From Massilia sp. W12 (GTDB lineage: Bacteria > Pseudomonadota > Gammaproteobacteria > Burkholderiales > Burkholderiaceae_D): a stretch of 64,000 nt of DNA. The DNA lies in the NCBI RefSeq assembly GCF_037300705.1, contig NZ_CP147776.1:6020857-6084856 (forward strand). The letters are read 5' to 3'. The translations under genes were made by a program, and so were the position numbers. Shown here piece after piece: positions 55,136-64,000 of this stretch (the first letter of the stretch is position 1; every line of letters starts with the position of its first letter). The notes under the pieces were generated by a model that made no database searches, was not told where the DNA came from, and worked only from the letters and a program-made list of their open reading frames with translations.

Positions 55136-55501
55136 ATGCCTATACAAAAAGTGTTGATTGTCGATGATTCGCCAACTGAACGTTATCATCTGACTGAAAT
55201 TTTAGTTAAAAATGGTTTTTCTGTGTCGGTTGCAGAAAACGGTGAGGAAGCGCTGGTTAAAATCAAAGCTGATAAACCGCAACTGATCCTGATGGACGTG
55301 GTGATGCCTGGCAAAAATGGCTTCCAGGTTACGCGCGCCATCACCCGCGATCCCGACACGCAAGATATTCCCATCATTATTTGCACCAGCAAAGACCAGG
55401 AAACCGACCGCATCTGGGGTTTGCGTCAGGGCGCGCGCGATTATCTGATCAAGCCGGTTGACGCCACCGAATTGCTGGCCAAGATCGCCACGCTGGGCTG
55501 A
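55136..55501 (+). CDS. pilH: twitching motility response regulator PilH
   Basis: 121 aa, single receiver domain with D54 in LILMDVVMPGKNGFQV and YLIKPVD. PilH opposes PilG and is linked to retraction. AAGGAAG precedes the ATG. It lies 69 bases after pilG and before pilI, the usual order. Confidence 0.93.
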   Translation: MPIQKVLIVDDSPTERYHLTEILVKNGFSVSVAENGEEALVKIKADKPQLILMDVVMPGKNGFQVTRAITRDPDTQDIPIIICTSKDQETDRIWGLRQGARDYLIKPVDATELLAKIATLG

Positions 55502-55530
55502 GCCCCGGCCCCACTGACTGAGGGAGAAAC

Positions 55531-56097
55531 ATGAGCGCATCCAAGCCCGATGGCATCAGCGGCAAAGCCACCGAATCCGCCGCAAGACGCACCCGTTTGC
55601 GCGAATTCCAGTCGCAGTTGCTGGAACGCATGCAGGCGGCGCGCGCCGGCGCGGATGCGCGCATCAGTCAGCTGGGGGTGGTGATGGGCGGGCAGCGCTG
55701 GCTGCTGGATCTGACTGAGGCCAGTGAAATCGTGCCGTATGGCGCAATCTCACCCGTGCCCCTGACCCATGATTGGTATCTTGGTTTGTACAATCTGCGC
55801 GGCAGCTTATTGAGCGTGATTGATTTTGCCCGTTTCCTTGGCATGCCGCCCACCGTGCCGAATCAGGAATCGCGCATTATCGCCTTCGCGCCGGGCTTGA
55901 ATTTCAATAGCGGCCTGCTGGTCTCGCGCGTGCTGGGTTTGCGCAATGTGGCGGAAATGGAGTTGCAGGCGAATACGTCGGAACATGCGCAACTTTGGTC
56001 ATCACATTGTTATCGCGATCAGGACAATACCACCTGGACTGTACTGGACTTGTCCCTGGTGGTGCAGGACAACCGGTTTTTGCATGTTGGTTTGTAA
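55531..56097 (+). CDS. pilI: CheW-like coupling protein PilI
   Basis: 188 aa. A CheW domain from about 40 to 185 with VVMGGQRWLLDLTEASEIVP, LYNLRGSLLSVIDF and LGLRNVAEME. It couples PilJ to the kinase ChpA at the membrane. GGGAGAA precedes the ATG. Spacing to pilH is 29 bases. Confidence 0.92.
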   Translation: MSASKPDGISGKATESAARRTRLREFQSQLLERMQAARAGADARISQLGVVMGGQRWLLDLTEASEIVPYGAISPVPLTHDWYLGLYNLRGSLLSVIDFARFLGMPPTVPNQESRIIAFAPGLNFNSGLLVSRVLGLRNVAEMELQANTSEHAQLWSSHCYRDQDNTTWTVLDLSLVVQDNRFLHVGL

Positions 56098-56230
56098 GGC
56101 TTGGCGTAGCGACGGTTTGGTTTTGATAAGGAACTCGCAGCAGCAGAAAGCGCGCCTGTTGAATTGGACGCACAGGGAGGCGGAGCGCAAAAGCTTCGTA
56201 TCTGTTTGCAGCACACTGGGAGAGCTGGGT

Positions 56231-57187
56231 ATGGCGTTTCACGTAGCGCCGGGGGCGAATAAGGGCGACATTGCTGGCCAGCATAGGCAGGCTTTGCGCC
56301 GGCGCCGCAGCGGCTCGGCCCCCTTGATGCTGTTGGCGCTTGTGCTGCTTGCGCTGGCGCTTTTGGCGGGGGTGGCGTATGTCTTTATCGGCTCGCGCGG
56401 CAGTACGCCGCCGATGCAGACTCTGATCACTGCAGATGCGCTGATGCATTCACAGCGTATCGCGAAAGCGGCGCCGCGCGCGATGCTGGGTGATCCGGAA
56501 GCATTCAAGCAGTTGCATGACAGTCGTAAAGAGTTCAACAACAATGTGCGTGTCTTGCTTGAGGGCGGTAACTATCAGGGTGATAAGATTCAAGCGCCAT
56601 CTTCCGATATGAGTCAGAACCTGAAAGAGCTGCGTATGGCTTGGCAATCCAGCGACAAGGCGGCGGACAGCATCTTCCGGCTGAAGACGGAATTGACCGG
56701 CATCTCGGCGGCGCACGAAAAAATGAAGGATTTGACCCCGGTTTTGCAGGAATTGAGCGAGCAAGTTACTAAATTAAAAGTAGAGTGGGGCGGTACGCCA
56801 CGCGAAATTCATGCAGCAGCGCAGCTGTCGATGTTGACCCAGCGGCTGGCTAAAAATGCCTTGCAGCTCAAGATTTCTGATGGCGTGGACCCGGAAGTTG
56901 CTTTTATGGTTGGTAAAGATGCTTCGACTTTCCGCGATATTGTGGATGGTTTACTGGATGGTTCTGAGGCATTGAAGCTGTCACTGAGCAAGGACGCGGA
57001 GACGCGCGATCGACTGACCGAACTCAAGGCCCAATTCGCAGAGTATCAAAAGCATGTCAATCAGATTTTGGGCCTGATGCCCAAATTTATTGCAGCAAAG
57101 CAGGCCGAGCAATTGATTCTCAGTGACAATGAAAACCTGAAGCAAACGCTGATCAAGCTGCAGAAAAAATACCGTGGGCAGCCATGA
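56231..57187 (+). CDS. truncated PilJ-like protein: sensor domain only
   Basis: 318 aa. A cytoplasmic N-terminus, one membrane segment (about 30-53) and a PilJ-type periplasmic sensing domain: [58 protein letters not shown], ending at KYRGQP. It lacks the second membrane segment, HAMP and signalling domain found in the full pilJ that follows. It is clearly similar over the shared part, and even the ribosome-binding region and first codons are alike, so it arose by partial duplication. It may be a decoy or helper sensor, or a decaying copy. Confidence 0.85.
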   Translation: MAFHVAPGANKGDIAGQHRQALRRRRSGSAPLMLLALVLLALALLAGVAYVFIGSRGSTPPMQTLITADALMHSQRIAKAAPRAMLGDPEAFKQLHDSRKEFNNNVRVLLEGGNYQGDKIQAPSSDMSQNLKELRMAWQSSDKAADSIFRLKTELTGISAAHEKMKDLTPVLQELSEQVTKLKVEWGGTPREIHAAAQLSMLTQRLAKNALQLKISDGVDPEVAFMVGKDASTFRDIVDGLLDGSEALKLSLSKDAETRDRLTELKAQFAEYQKHVNQILGLMPKFIAAKQAEQLILSDNENLKQTLIKLQKKYRGQP

Positions 57188-57470
57188 TGCGGAAAAAATG
57201 GCTGTTTTGAGCAGTGTTGCGGCTAAGCCGGCTGGCGTTTGCTGTGTGCGATAGCAAGCTGCTGGCAGCCAGGTTTGTGTCAGGGCTTGAGCGGTATTGC
57301 AGTATATGCTTGTGGCAGAGAATGAAAGGCGGGTGCAGCTCAATAGCGGCGCACGCCAAGGCGCGCAGCGGCAGCCGCGCGGAAAAGGAATGACGGGAAT
57401 ACCCGACATGGGGTGAGCGGAGCGGTCAGAGGCATCCGCATCTTTTTGTTGCACATTAGGAGATTGAAGT

Positions 57471-59780
57471 ATGGCGTTCAAATTACCGTTCGGGTCGAGG
57501 AACAAAGACTCCGCCGAGCAGGAGGAGAGCGTAGCCGACGCCGACCATTTATCTACCCAGCAGTTCAATACGATCATCCCGAATCCGGATGATATGACTG
57601 CCACTATCCCCCTGTCAGAGGTGGATAATGAAGGACTCAAGCCTGAGCCGGCCACGCCGGCTGCAGCGGCTTCCGGCGGCTATGAGCGGGATTTGCGTCT
57701 GCCCCTCATCGGGCATATGCCCCTGGCGCAACAGATCCGTATCTTGCTGGTGTTGCTGGGTCTGTCACTGGTGGCGGCGATCGCCTTCGTGTATATCAAC
57801 TCCAACCGCAGTATTCTGGCGTCCACCCAGACCCAGATTGCATCTGACGCGCTGATGCACTCCCAGCGTATCGGTAAAGCGGCCCCGAATGCGATTCAGG
57901 GTAACCTGGAAGCATTTAAGCAGCTGTATGACAGCCGCAAGGAATTCAACAATGACTTGCGCGTGCTGGCTGAAGGCGGCAACTACCAGGGCTACGACAT
58001 TCAGCCGCCGTCCACCGACATGAGCGGCATTCTGAAAGAAGCGCGCAACGCCTGGAAGAGCACCGACAAAGCGGCGGAAAACATCTATCAGCTCAAAGCT
58101 GAATTGACCGGTTTTGGTTTGACGCTGGAAAAAATGAAGGGCTTAACCCCGACTTTGCAGGAATTGAGCGAACAAATCTCCACGCTCAAAGTGCAGGGCG
58201 GCGCCACCCCGCGTGAAATTTCCGCCGCCGGCCAGCTGGTGATGTTGACCCAGCGTCTGGGCAAGAGCGCGAATGAATTCGTGACTTCCGAAGGTGTGAA
58301 TCCGGAAACCTCCTTCCTGCTGGGTAAGGATGCATCGACCTTCCGCGATATTGTGGAAGGTTTTCTGGAAGGCTCCGAGGTGTTGCGTCTGGCCGCCACC
58401 AAAGATCAGGAAACGCGTGACCGCTTGACCGAACTCAAGGCGCAATTCGGCGAGTATCAAAAGCATGTGAACACGATTATGGGCAACCTGCCCAAATTCA
58501 TCACGGCAAAACAAGCCGAGCAACTGATCTTCAGCGAAAACGAAAACCTGAAGCAAACGCTGACCAAGCTGCAAAAGAAATATCGCGCGCAGCAAGACTC
58601 GCAAGACTGGTCGTTCTGGGCCATGTTGACCGCCGCCTTCTTCGCACTGCTGACCGCAGCCGGGATTGCGCTGGTGCTGTTGCAAGACAGCCGTAACCGT
58701 ACCCGTGGCGCGGATATGCGCCGTCAGGAAGCGGAAGTTCAGCGCCAACTGGCGCAAAAGAAGGAAGAAGAAGCGAAGGCGCAAAACGACCAGAACCAGG
58801 CCGCAATTTTGCGTCTGATGAACGAACTGCAGGAAGTGGCGGATGGTGACTTGACTGTGGTGGCGACCGTGTCGGAAGACATTACCGGCGCAATTGCAGA
58901 CTCGGTGAACTACACCGTGGAAGAACTGCGCGGCCTGGTAGGCCGCGTGACCCGCACGGCGGAGCAGGTGCTTACCGCATCCGCCAGCGCCCAGGAAATC
59001 TCGACCCGCCTGCTGGAAGCATCCGAAGAGCAGACCCGCGAAATCCAGGAAACCACCGCCGCAGTGTTGAAGATGGCGGAAGAAATTAACGACGTCTCGA
59101 AATCTGCAAACGAATCCGCAGACGTGGCGCGTCAGTCGGTGGCGGCGGCGGAACAGGGTTCCATCGCGGTGCAAAATGCGATCAAGGGTATGGATGAAAT
59201 CCGTGAGCAAATCCAGGAAACCTCGAAGCGGATTAAACGGCTGGGTGAATCTTCCCAGGAAATTGGTGAAATCACCGAACTGATTTCAGACATTACCGAG
59301 CAGACCAACGTGCTGGCATTGAACGCGGCAATTCAGGCCGCCTCGGCGGGTGAAGCAGGGCGCGGCTTCTCAGTGGTTGCGGAAGAGGTGCAGCGGCTGG
59401 CGGAACGTTCCGGTGAAGCGACCAAGCAGATTGGCGCGCTGGTGCGTACGATTCAGACCGATACCCACGATGCGGTGGCCGCTATGGAAAAATCCACCCA
59501 GGGTGTGGTTGAAGGGGCGAAATTGTCTGACGCGGCCGGCGCCGCACTGTCTGACATCTCCCGCGTGTCGAACCGGCTGGCGGAACTGATTCAGGAAATT
59601 TCCTTCGCAACCGAGCAGCAAGCGACTTCAGCAGCAGGGGTGGCGCAAAACATCCAGCACATTCTGACGCTGACAGACCAAACCAAGGAAGGTACGCAAT
59701 TGACCGCAAACTCGATTCGTCAGCTCTCCAAGCTGGCGGAAGAGTTGAAGAACTCGGTATCGCGTTTCCGCGTTGCATAA
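57471..59780 (+). CDS. pilJ: methyl-accepting chemotaxis protein PilJ
   Basis: 769 aa. A cytoplasmic N-terminal region (1-85), a first membrane segment ([18 protein letters not shown]), the PilJ sensing domain (about 115-370), a second segment ([17 protein letters not shown]), HAMP and a long coiled-coil signalling domain. The signalling tip is near 604-650: [18 protein letters not shown] then [20 protein letters not shown]. It signals to ChpA through PilI. AGGAG precedes the ATG. It follows the truncated copy by 283 bases, in which I see no gene. Confidence 0.95.
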   Translation: MAFKLPFGSRNKDSAEQEESVADADHLSTQQFNTIIPNPDDMTATIPLSEVDNEGLKPEPATPAAAASGGYERDLRLPLIGHMPLAQQIRILLVLLGLSLVAAIAFVYINSNRSILASTQTQIASDALMHSQRIGKAAPNAIQGNLEAFKQLYDSRKEFNNDLRVLAEGGNYQGYDIQPPSTDMSGILKEARNAWKSTDKAAENIYQLKAELTGFGLTLEKMKGLTPTLQELSEQISTLKVQGGATPREISAAGQLVMLTQRLGKSANEFVTSEGVNPETSFLLGKDASTFRDIVEGFLEGSEVLRLAATKDQETRDRLTELKAQFGEYQKHVNTIMGNLPKFITAKQAEQLIFSENENLKQTLTKLQKKYRAQQDSQDWSFWAMLTAAFFALLTAAGIALVLLQDSRNRTRGADMRRQEAEVQRQLAQKKEEEAKAQNDQNQAAILRLMNELQEVADGDLTVVATVSEDITGAIADSVNYTVEELRGLVGRVTRTAEQVLTASASAQEISTRLLEASEEQTREIQETTAAVLKMAEEINDVSKSANESADVARQSVAAAEQGSIAVQNAIKGMDEIREQIQETSKRIKRLGESSQEIGEITELISDITEQTNVLALNAAIQAASAGEAGRGFSVVAEEVQRLAERSGEATKQIGALVRTIQTDTHDAVAAMEKSTQGVVEGAKLSDAAGAALSDISRVSNRLAELIQEISFATEQQATSAAGVAQNIQHILTLTDQTKEGTQLTANSIRQLSKLAEELKNSVSRFRVA

Positions 59781-59940
59781 GACAGCGCCCGGGGTGGATC
59801 GTGGATTCATCCCGGCTTTCAAGGCAAGACATGAGTAGAACAGGCATACCCGCAGCATGCAGCATGGCGCTGCGCGCCGGTATGGCCGCCGCATTGCGAC
59901 TGGCGGGACCGCTGTCGCAGATTGAATTTGTGAGGCAAGC

Positions 59941-62900
59941 ATGACCAATCAATTTCCAGGCAACCAGGACGCACTGCTGGACAGTTTCGATACTGGCCCG
60001 CTGTCGTGGGTGATCGGAGAAATCCGTGACTCGCTTGCCCGGTCCAAAACCGCAATCGCCGATGGAGTGGCGGCGGATGACGAAGGAAAGTCAACCTTGC
60101 TGGCCCATGCAAAGACCTATCTGCATCAGGCCCACGGCGCATTGCAAATCGTCGATGTTGACGGCGTTGCGCTGATAACTGAAACGGTCGAGGATTTGAT
60201 CGACCGCATCAAGGCTGGCCAACTGCCGTTTGACCAAGGCAATGCGGACGCCATCGGCGGCGCATATCAGGCGGTAGTGGAATATCTGGAAGAGTTGCTG
60301 GCCGGCGCGCGGCCACAGCCGGTGCGCCTGTTCCCGTATTACCGCAGCTTGCTGGAAGTGCGCGGCGCGGAAAGAATTCATCCGGCAGACCTGTTTTTCC
60401 CGAATCTGTCGATCCGGCCACAATTGGCGGCCAACCCCAAAGGGGCCAAAGTCGATTACACCGCTTTGCGTCTGCGCTTTGAAAAAAGCCTGTTGATGTT
60501 TTTGAAGACCGGCGACAAAGACAAGGCGCTGCCCTTGGTCGAGATTGTCGCCACAGTCGAAAAAGCCCAGGAAAACGGGCAATCGCATGCCTTCTGGTGG
60601 GTCTTGCTCGGCTTTGCCGAGACGGTATCCGAGGGGCAGGCCCCGGCGGACACCTTCGTCAAGCAATTGTTTGGCCGCATCAATCTGCAAATCCGCCGCT
60701 TGGCGGAAGGCTCGGCCAGTATTTCCGAACGTCTGTTGCGCGACGCCCTGTTTTTTGTGGCGCGCGCCGCCGAGCCGAATCCGCGCGTGCGCCAGATTCG
60801 CAGCGTATATCAGCTGGATGGCATGGTGCCGCGTGATTACGAGCGGCCCCGCTATGGGCAGATTGACAGCGCTGCACTGGCCTTAGCCAAAGACAAGCTG
60901 AATCAAGCCAAAACCCTGTGGAGCCGCATCGCAGATGATGATGCGAATATGTGGCCGGCGTTTGGCGCTGAAATGCTGGCGCTGACGGAAGCCAGCGAAA
61001 AATTGAATGCGCCGGCGCTCACCAAATTGCTGCGTGAATTGAACGGCATCACCAATGCCGCGCATGGCAAACTGAATCAGGCATTGGGCCTGGAAATCGC
61101 CACCGACTTGTTGTTTGTCGAAAACTCGCTGGAGCACATCACCCGTTTGCCGGAAGATTTCGCCAATCGCGCAGAAGCGCTTTCGGCCCGCCTGCTGTCA
61201 CTGCTGGCCGGGGAAACGCCGAGCGAAAGCGCGCAATGGATGGACGATTTGGCGCGCGCCGCCCAGCAACGGCAAACCGTGCTGGCGCTGGCGACGGAAA
61301 TGAAAGCCAATTTGCGCAATGTTGAAAAAGTGCTGGATGAGTATTTCCTCGATCCGTCCAAGCATGCCGCACTGAGTCAGGTGGACCCCGCTTTGTACCA
61401 AATCGGCGGCGCACTCGCCCTGCTGGATCAAAACGATGCGCAAGCGGCGGTGTTGCATACGCAGGCGGCGATCCGCCGCTTTGCCAGCCCCCAAGGCGCG
61501 CGCGACGAAGTTGCAGAGCGTCAGGCGATGCAAAATGTGGCGCAAAACCTGGGCGCGCTCGGCTTTTTCATCGAGATGCTGCCCTCCAATTTTGAAGGCG
61601 CGAAAAACCGCTTCACCTTCGACCCGGACAGCGGTTTATACAGCGCCAATCCGCTCGAACGCAGCGGCGCGGCGATTCATGTCGAAGTGGCCCCGTTGGA
61701 CGGCCACAGCGCGACAGAAGAAAGCGACAGCAACGAAGAAGTCCTGACCGTCGAGCAGGAATTGTTGCTGCACCAGCAGCAATCAGCCGAGCTGGCGGCA
61801 AATCTGGCGGCGCATCCGGAAGATGTGAAACTGCAGGAACAGCTCAAAGAATCACTGCAGCAAGTGCGCAAAGACGCCGCCTTGCTGGACAACCCGGAAG
61901 CCAAAGAACGTGCGCAAGCGGCAATCGATATGCTGGAACGCGCCGATTTCGCCGCCGCCCGGGAAACCATCAGCGGCGCCGGCCCGGTAGAAACGCCGGC
62001 CCCGACACCCGCGCCAACGCCTGCGCCGGCGCCGGCCACCGATGATGCGGTGGACGCTGAATTGCTCGAAATCTTCATCATGGAAGCCGACGAAGTGCTG
62101 GCTTTCGTGCAGCAAAATGTGCCGGAATCGCGCCGCGCCCCGCACAATCAGGACTTGCTGACTACCATCCGCCGCTCTTTCCATACACTCAAAGGCAGTG
62201 GCCGCATGGTCGGCTTGCAAGTCTTCGCCGAAGCTGCCGCCAGTATTGAGCAAGTGATGAATCTGTGGCTGGCCGACGCCAAGCCGGGCAATGATGATTT
62301 ATACGCCTTGCTGGATTATGCCGCTGCAGAATTGTTCGCCTGGGTCGAAGAGATCAAAGAGAAGGGCCAGTCTGGCCGCAGCTCCTGGCAAATCGTGAAT
62401 GCCGCAGGGCGCGTGAAAGCGGGCGGGAAATTTGAATTGGATGCGGCGCCGCCGCCGGCGGCAGAGCCGGCGCCGACCCCGGCCCCGACCCTCGCGCCAG
62501 CCCCCACCCCGGCGCCGGAACCTGCTCCGGCCCCCAGTCCTGCGCCCGAATTGGCGCCGGTCGAATTGGCCGCAGAGCTTGCGCCGGAAATCAGTCTGCC
62601 GCCAGAAGTTCCGGCGGAAATCAGCGCAGAGCCTGTCTTTACGCTGCCGGAAATCAGTGCTGAAGCAGAACCGGTCGTGGCTGAAGAAATCAGTGTTGAA
62701 GCAGAACCGGTCGTGGCTGAGGAAATCAGCGCAGCAGCTGAACCCGTCGCGTCTGAGGAAATCAGCATCGAAATTGAACCCGCCATGCCAGAGGAAAGCA
62801 GCGCGCCGGAATTGGATATGGCCGCCGAGCTGGAAAGTATGCTGGCCGAATTGCCTGAGCTGCAGACAAACGAGGGCTTAAGTCCGCAAGAAGAGGCGGC

Positions 62901-64000
62901 GTCAGCGGTCAGCGTGATTGAACTCTCGCAAGCGCAGGATGCGCCATCCAGCCAGCCGGAATTGGCGCCTGAGGCGTCGCTGTTGCCGGTCAGCGCGGAA
63001 GCGGATGCGCCGATCGAGGCGGCTGCGCTGGAAATCAATTTGACTGAGCCGGAAGAAACTGAGCAAGACGCGCCGGCTCTGGATGCCTTGGCAGCGGATT
63101 TGCAAGCGGCGGAAATCGAATTGGCGGCCTTGAGCGCTGAAGCCGGTGACGCCGCTCTCGACGCAGCGGCATTGCCGGAGCTGAGCGCGCAAGACGCGCA
63201 GCCACAGCCGCCGCAACTGGACGCCACGTCAATCGCTCTTGAAGACAGCGCGACCAGCCTGGATTTTGCGCTGGAACTGCCGCAGTCTGAGGCTGCGCCG
63301 GTAGCGCCTGAGCATGACGCTGCCGTCGCGCCTGAGGCGGAATTGCACGAAATAGACGCGCTTTTGCATGCGCCTGAGTCCTTGTCTGCGCAGTCGGGCG
63401 AAGCGCTCGAAGTGGGCGCTGACGTTGGCGCTGCGCCTGAGACCGCACTGGAATCGCTTGCGGCGCCTGAAGACGCCGTGCCGCAACTGAGCGAAGCGCT
63501 GCCAGAGCAGAGCGAAGCGCAACTGCCGGATCCGGCGGAATTGCAGGCGCTGCAGGATGAATTGGCGCAAATCAGCGCCTTGGCGCAGGAAGCGGATGCG
63601 CCAGTGGCGCAGAGCGGGACAGAACAGGCAGACGATGCCCTGTCTTTGCCGTCAGCTGAGCCGGACGCCGCCTTGTCGCCGCTGGACGGGGCGGCAAGCG
63701 GGAGCGCGCTGGATGACAGCATTCCTGAATTGAGCGCAGCGCTGAGCGAAGCAGACTTGGCGCAAGCGGATGATATCGACTCGCCCGAGGCGCTTACTGC
63801 ACCGCAAGCCGGCTTGGATGCGCTGCCCGCGCAGGAAGCAGTCGGACAAGCCGCACAGGAAGAAGCGCCGGCAGCTGTGGCAGAGCAAGCGCAAGTCGAA
63901 GCGCCACTTGAAGCGGCAACTGACAGCCTGCCAGATTTGGATGTTGCGCTGGCAGAACTGCAAGCGCTGGCGAGCGAAGCGGAGACCTTGCAAGCCGACG
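59941..64000 (+). CDS. chpA: chemotaxis hybrid kinase ChpA/PilL, 5' part
   Basis: 1353 codons in this window; the gene continues beyond 64000. The N-terminal region includes helical bundles and FPYYRSLLEVRGAERIHPAD, a ChpA mark. An HPt domain around 690-770 has the phosphoacceptor H748 in RSFHTLKGSGRMVGL. From about residue 830 to the edge lies an acidic Ala/Glu/Pro-rich linker. Further HPt, CheA catalytic and receiver domains are expected beyond the window. It completes the pilG-H-I-J-chpA chemosensory set. The ATG at 59941 follows GAGGCAAGC. Confidence 0.9.
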   Translation, partial: MTNQFPGNQDALLDSFDTGPLSWVIGEIRDSLARSKTAIADGVAADDEGKSTLLAHAKTYLHQAHGALQIVDVDGVALITETVEDLIDRIKAGQLPFDQGNADAIGGAYQAVVEYLEELLAGARPQPVRLFPYYRSLLEVRGAERIHPADLFFPNLSIRPQLAANPKGAKVDYTALRLRFEKSLLMFLKTGDKDKALPLVEIVATVEKAQENGQSHAFWWVLLGFAETVSEGQAPADTFVKQLFGRINLQIRRLAEGSASISERLLRDALFFVARAAEPNPRVRQIRSVYQLDGMVPRDYERPRYGQIDSAALALAKDKLNQAKTLWSRIADDDANMWPAFGAEMLALTEASEKLNAPALTKLLRELNGITNAAHGKLNQALGLEIATDLLFVENSLEHITRLPEDFANRAEALSARLLSLLAGETPSESAQWMDDLARAAQQRQTVLALATEMKANLRNVEKVLDEYFLDPSKHAALSQVDPALYQIGGALALLDQNDAQAAVLHTQAAIRRFASPQGARDEVAERQAMQNVAQNLGALGFFIEMLPSNFEGAKNRFTFDPDSGLYSANPLERSGAAIHVEVAPLDGHSATEESDSNEEVLTVEQELLLHQQQSAELAANLAAHPEDVKLQEQLKESLQQVRKDAALLDNPEAKERAQAAIDMLERADFAAARETISGAGPVETPAPTPAPTPAPAPATDDAVDAELLEIFIMEADEVLAFVQQNVPESRRAPHNQDLLTTIRRSFHTLKGSGRMVGLQVFAEAAASIEQVMNLWLADAKPGNDDLYALLDYAAAELFAWVEEIKEKGQSGRSSWQIVNAAGRVKAGGKFELDAAPPPAAEPAPTPAPTLAPAPTPAPEPAPAPSPAPELAPVELAAELAPEISLPPEVPAEISAEPVFTLPEISAEAEPVVAEEISVEAEPVVAEEISAAAEPVASEEISIEIEPAMPEESSAPELDMAAELESMLAELPELQTNEGLSPQEEAASAVSVIELSQAQDAPSSQPELAPEASLLPVSAEADAPIEAAALEINLTEPEETEQDAPALDALAADLQAAEIELAALSAEAGDAALDAAALPELSAQDAQPQPPQLDATSIALEDSATSLDFALELPQSEAAPVAPEHDAAVAPEAELHEIDALLHAPESLSAQSGEALEVGADVGAAPETALESLAAPEDAVPQLSEALPEQSEAQLPDPAELQALQDELAQISALAQEADAPVAQSGTEQADDALSLPSAEPDAALSPLDGAASGSALDDSIPELSAALSEADLAQADDIDSPEALTAPQAGLDALPAQEAVGQAAQEEAPAAVAEQAQVEAPLEAATDSLPDLDVALAELQALASEAETLQAD
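62650..62770 (+). repeat. in-frame 36-base repeats in the chpA linker
   Basis: About three diverged copies of a 12-residue unit with the core EPVVAEEIS occur in the linker: EAEPVVAEEISV, EAEPVVAEEISA, AAEPVASEEISI. The first two are nearly identical in DNA. They show growth of the linker by slippage or recombination. Confidence 0.7.

Noticed and set aside
62316-63722. A serine- and alanine-rich minus-strand frame opposite the chpA linker
   Set aside because: The composition is just the complement of the Ala/Glu-rich linker codons.

Overview
The window reads as the chromosome of a betaproteobacterium, most likely Burkholderiales and possibly close to Oxalobacteraceae. This rests on gene order and protein sequence: contiguous str, S10, spc and alpha ribosomal operons, rplQ followed by dsbD, a metX-metW pair followed by an AmpG-like gene, and hemL and rubredoxin next to pilG-pilH-pilI-pilJ-chpA. 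I cannot name a genus from sequence alone.

Layout. 1-19754: the complete str-S10-spc-alpha supercluster (rpsL to rplQ, with fusA, tuf, secY, infA and rpoA), all on +, with four good sigma70-type promoters and several hairpins. 19818-24318: dsbD, a 515-base gap with no gene, then ptsH-ptsI. 24472-29345: a tightly coupled four-gene cassette (unknown surface-carbohydrate-type protein, GNAT acetyltransferase, PP-loop N-acetyl sugar amidotransferase, amidase-signature enzyme). 29572-31400: an AT-rich accessory islet with a candidate two-gene toxin-antitoxin-like locus under a dyad operator, and a small minus-strand gene whose 3' end carries a REP-like repeat. 31472-35584: metX-metW-ampG-M48 protease operon. 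35594-39018 (minus): decayed vapBC, an alpha/beta hydrolase, two tonB-like genes (one frameshifted) and a DUF922 protease-like protein. 39157-42322: two-component pair and tsaD. 42327-43282: prlF-yhaV toxin-antitoxin pair whose transcribed leader is a 13-copy heptanucleotide repeat. 43297-49414 (minus): FAD monooxygenase, DUF4184 membrane protein, sulfurtransferase, EamA transporter, Rieske oxygenase and an NAD(P)-binding protein. 49615-52624: secreted beta-helix/DUF4214 protein and a periplasmic binding protein. 52659-54373: hemL (minus) and rubredoxin. 54659-64000: the twitching-motility chemosensory cluster pilG-pilH-pilI-pilJ-chpA, interrupted by a truncated second pilJ. chpA runs off the window.

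How the parts work together. The first third makes the translation machinery, RNA polymerase alpha and the Sec channel. The last tenth is the type IV pilus chemosensory pathway: PilJ senses, PilI couples, ChpA phosphorylates, and PilG and PilH are the output regulators. Between them lie ordinary metabolic genes and several accessory inserts. The least-described parts are the 24472-29345 cassette, the 29632-30595 pair, the repeat-controlled prlF-yhaV locus and the sensor-only pilJ copy.
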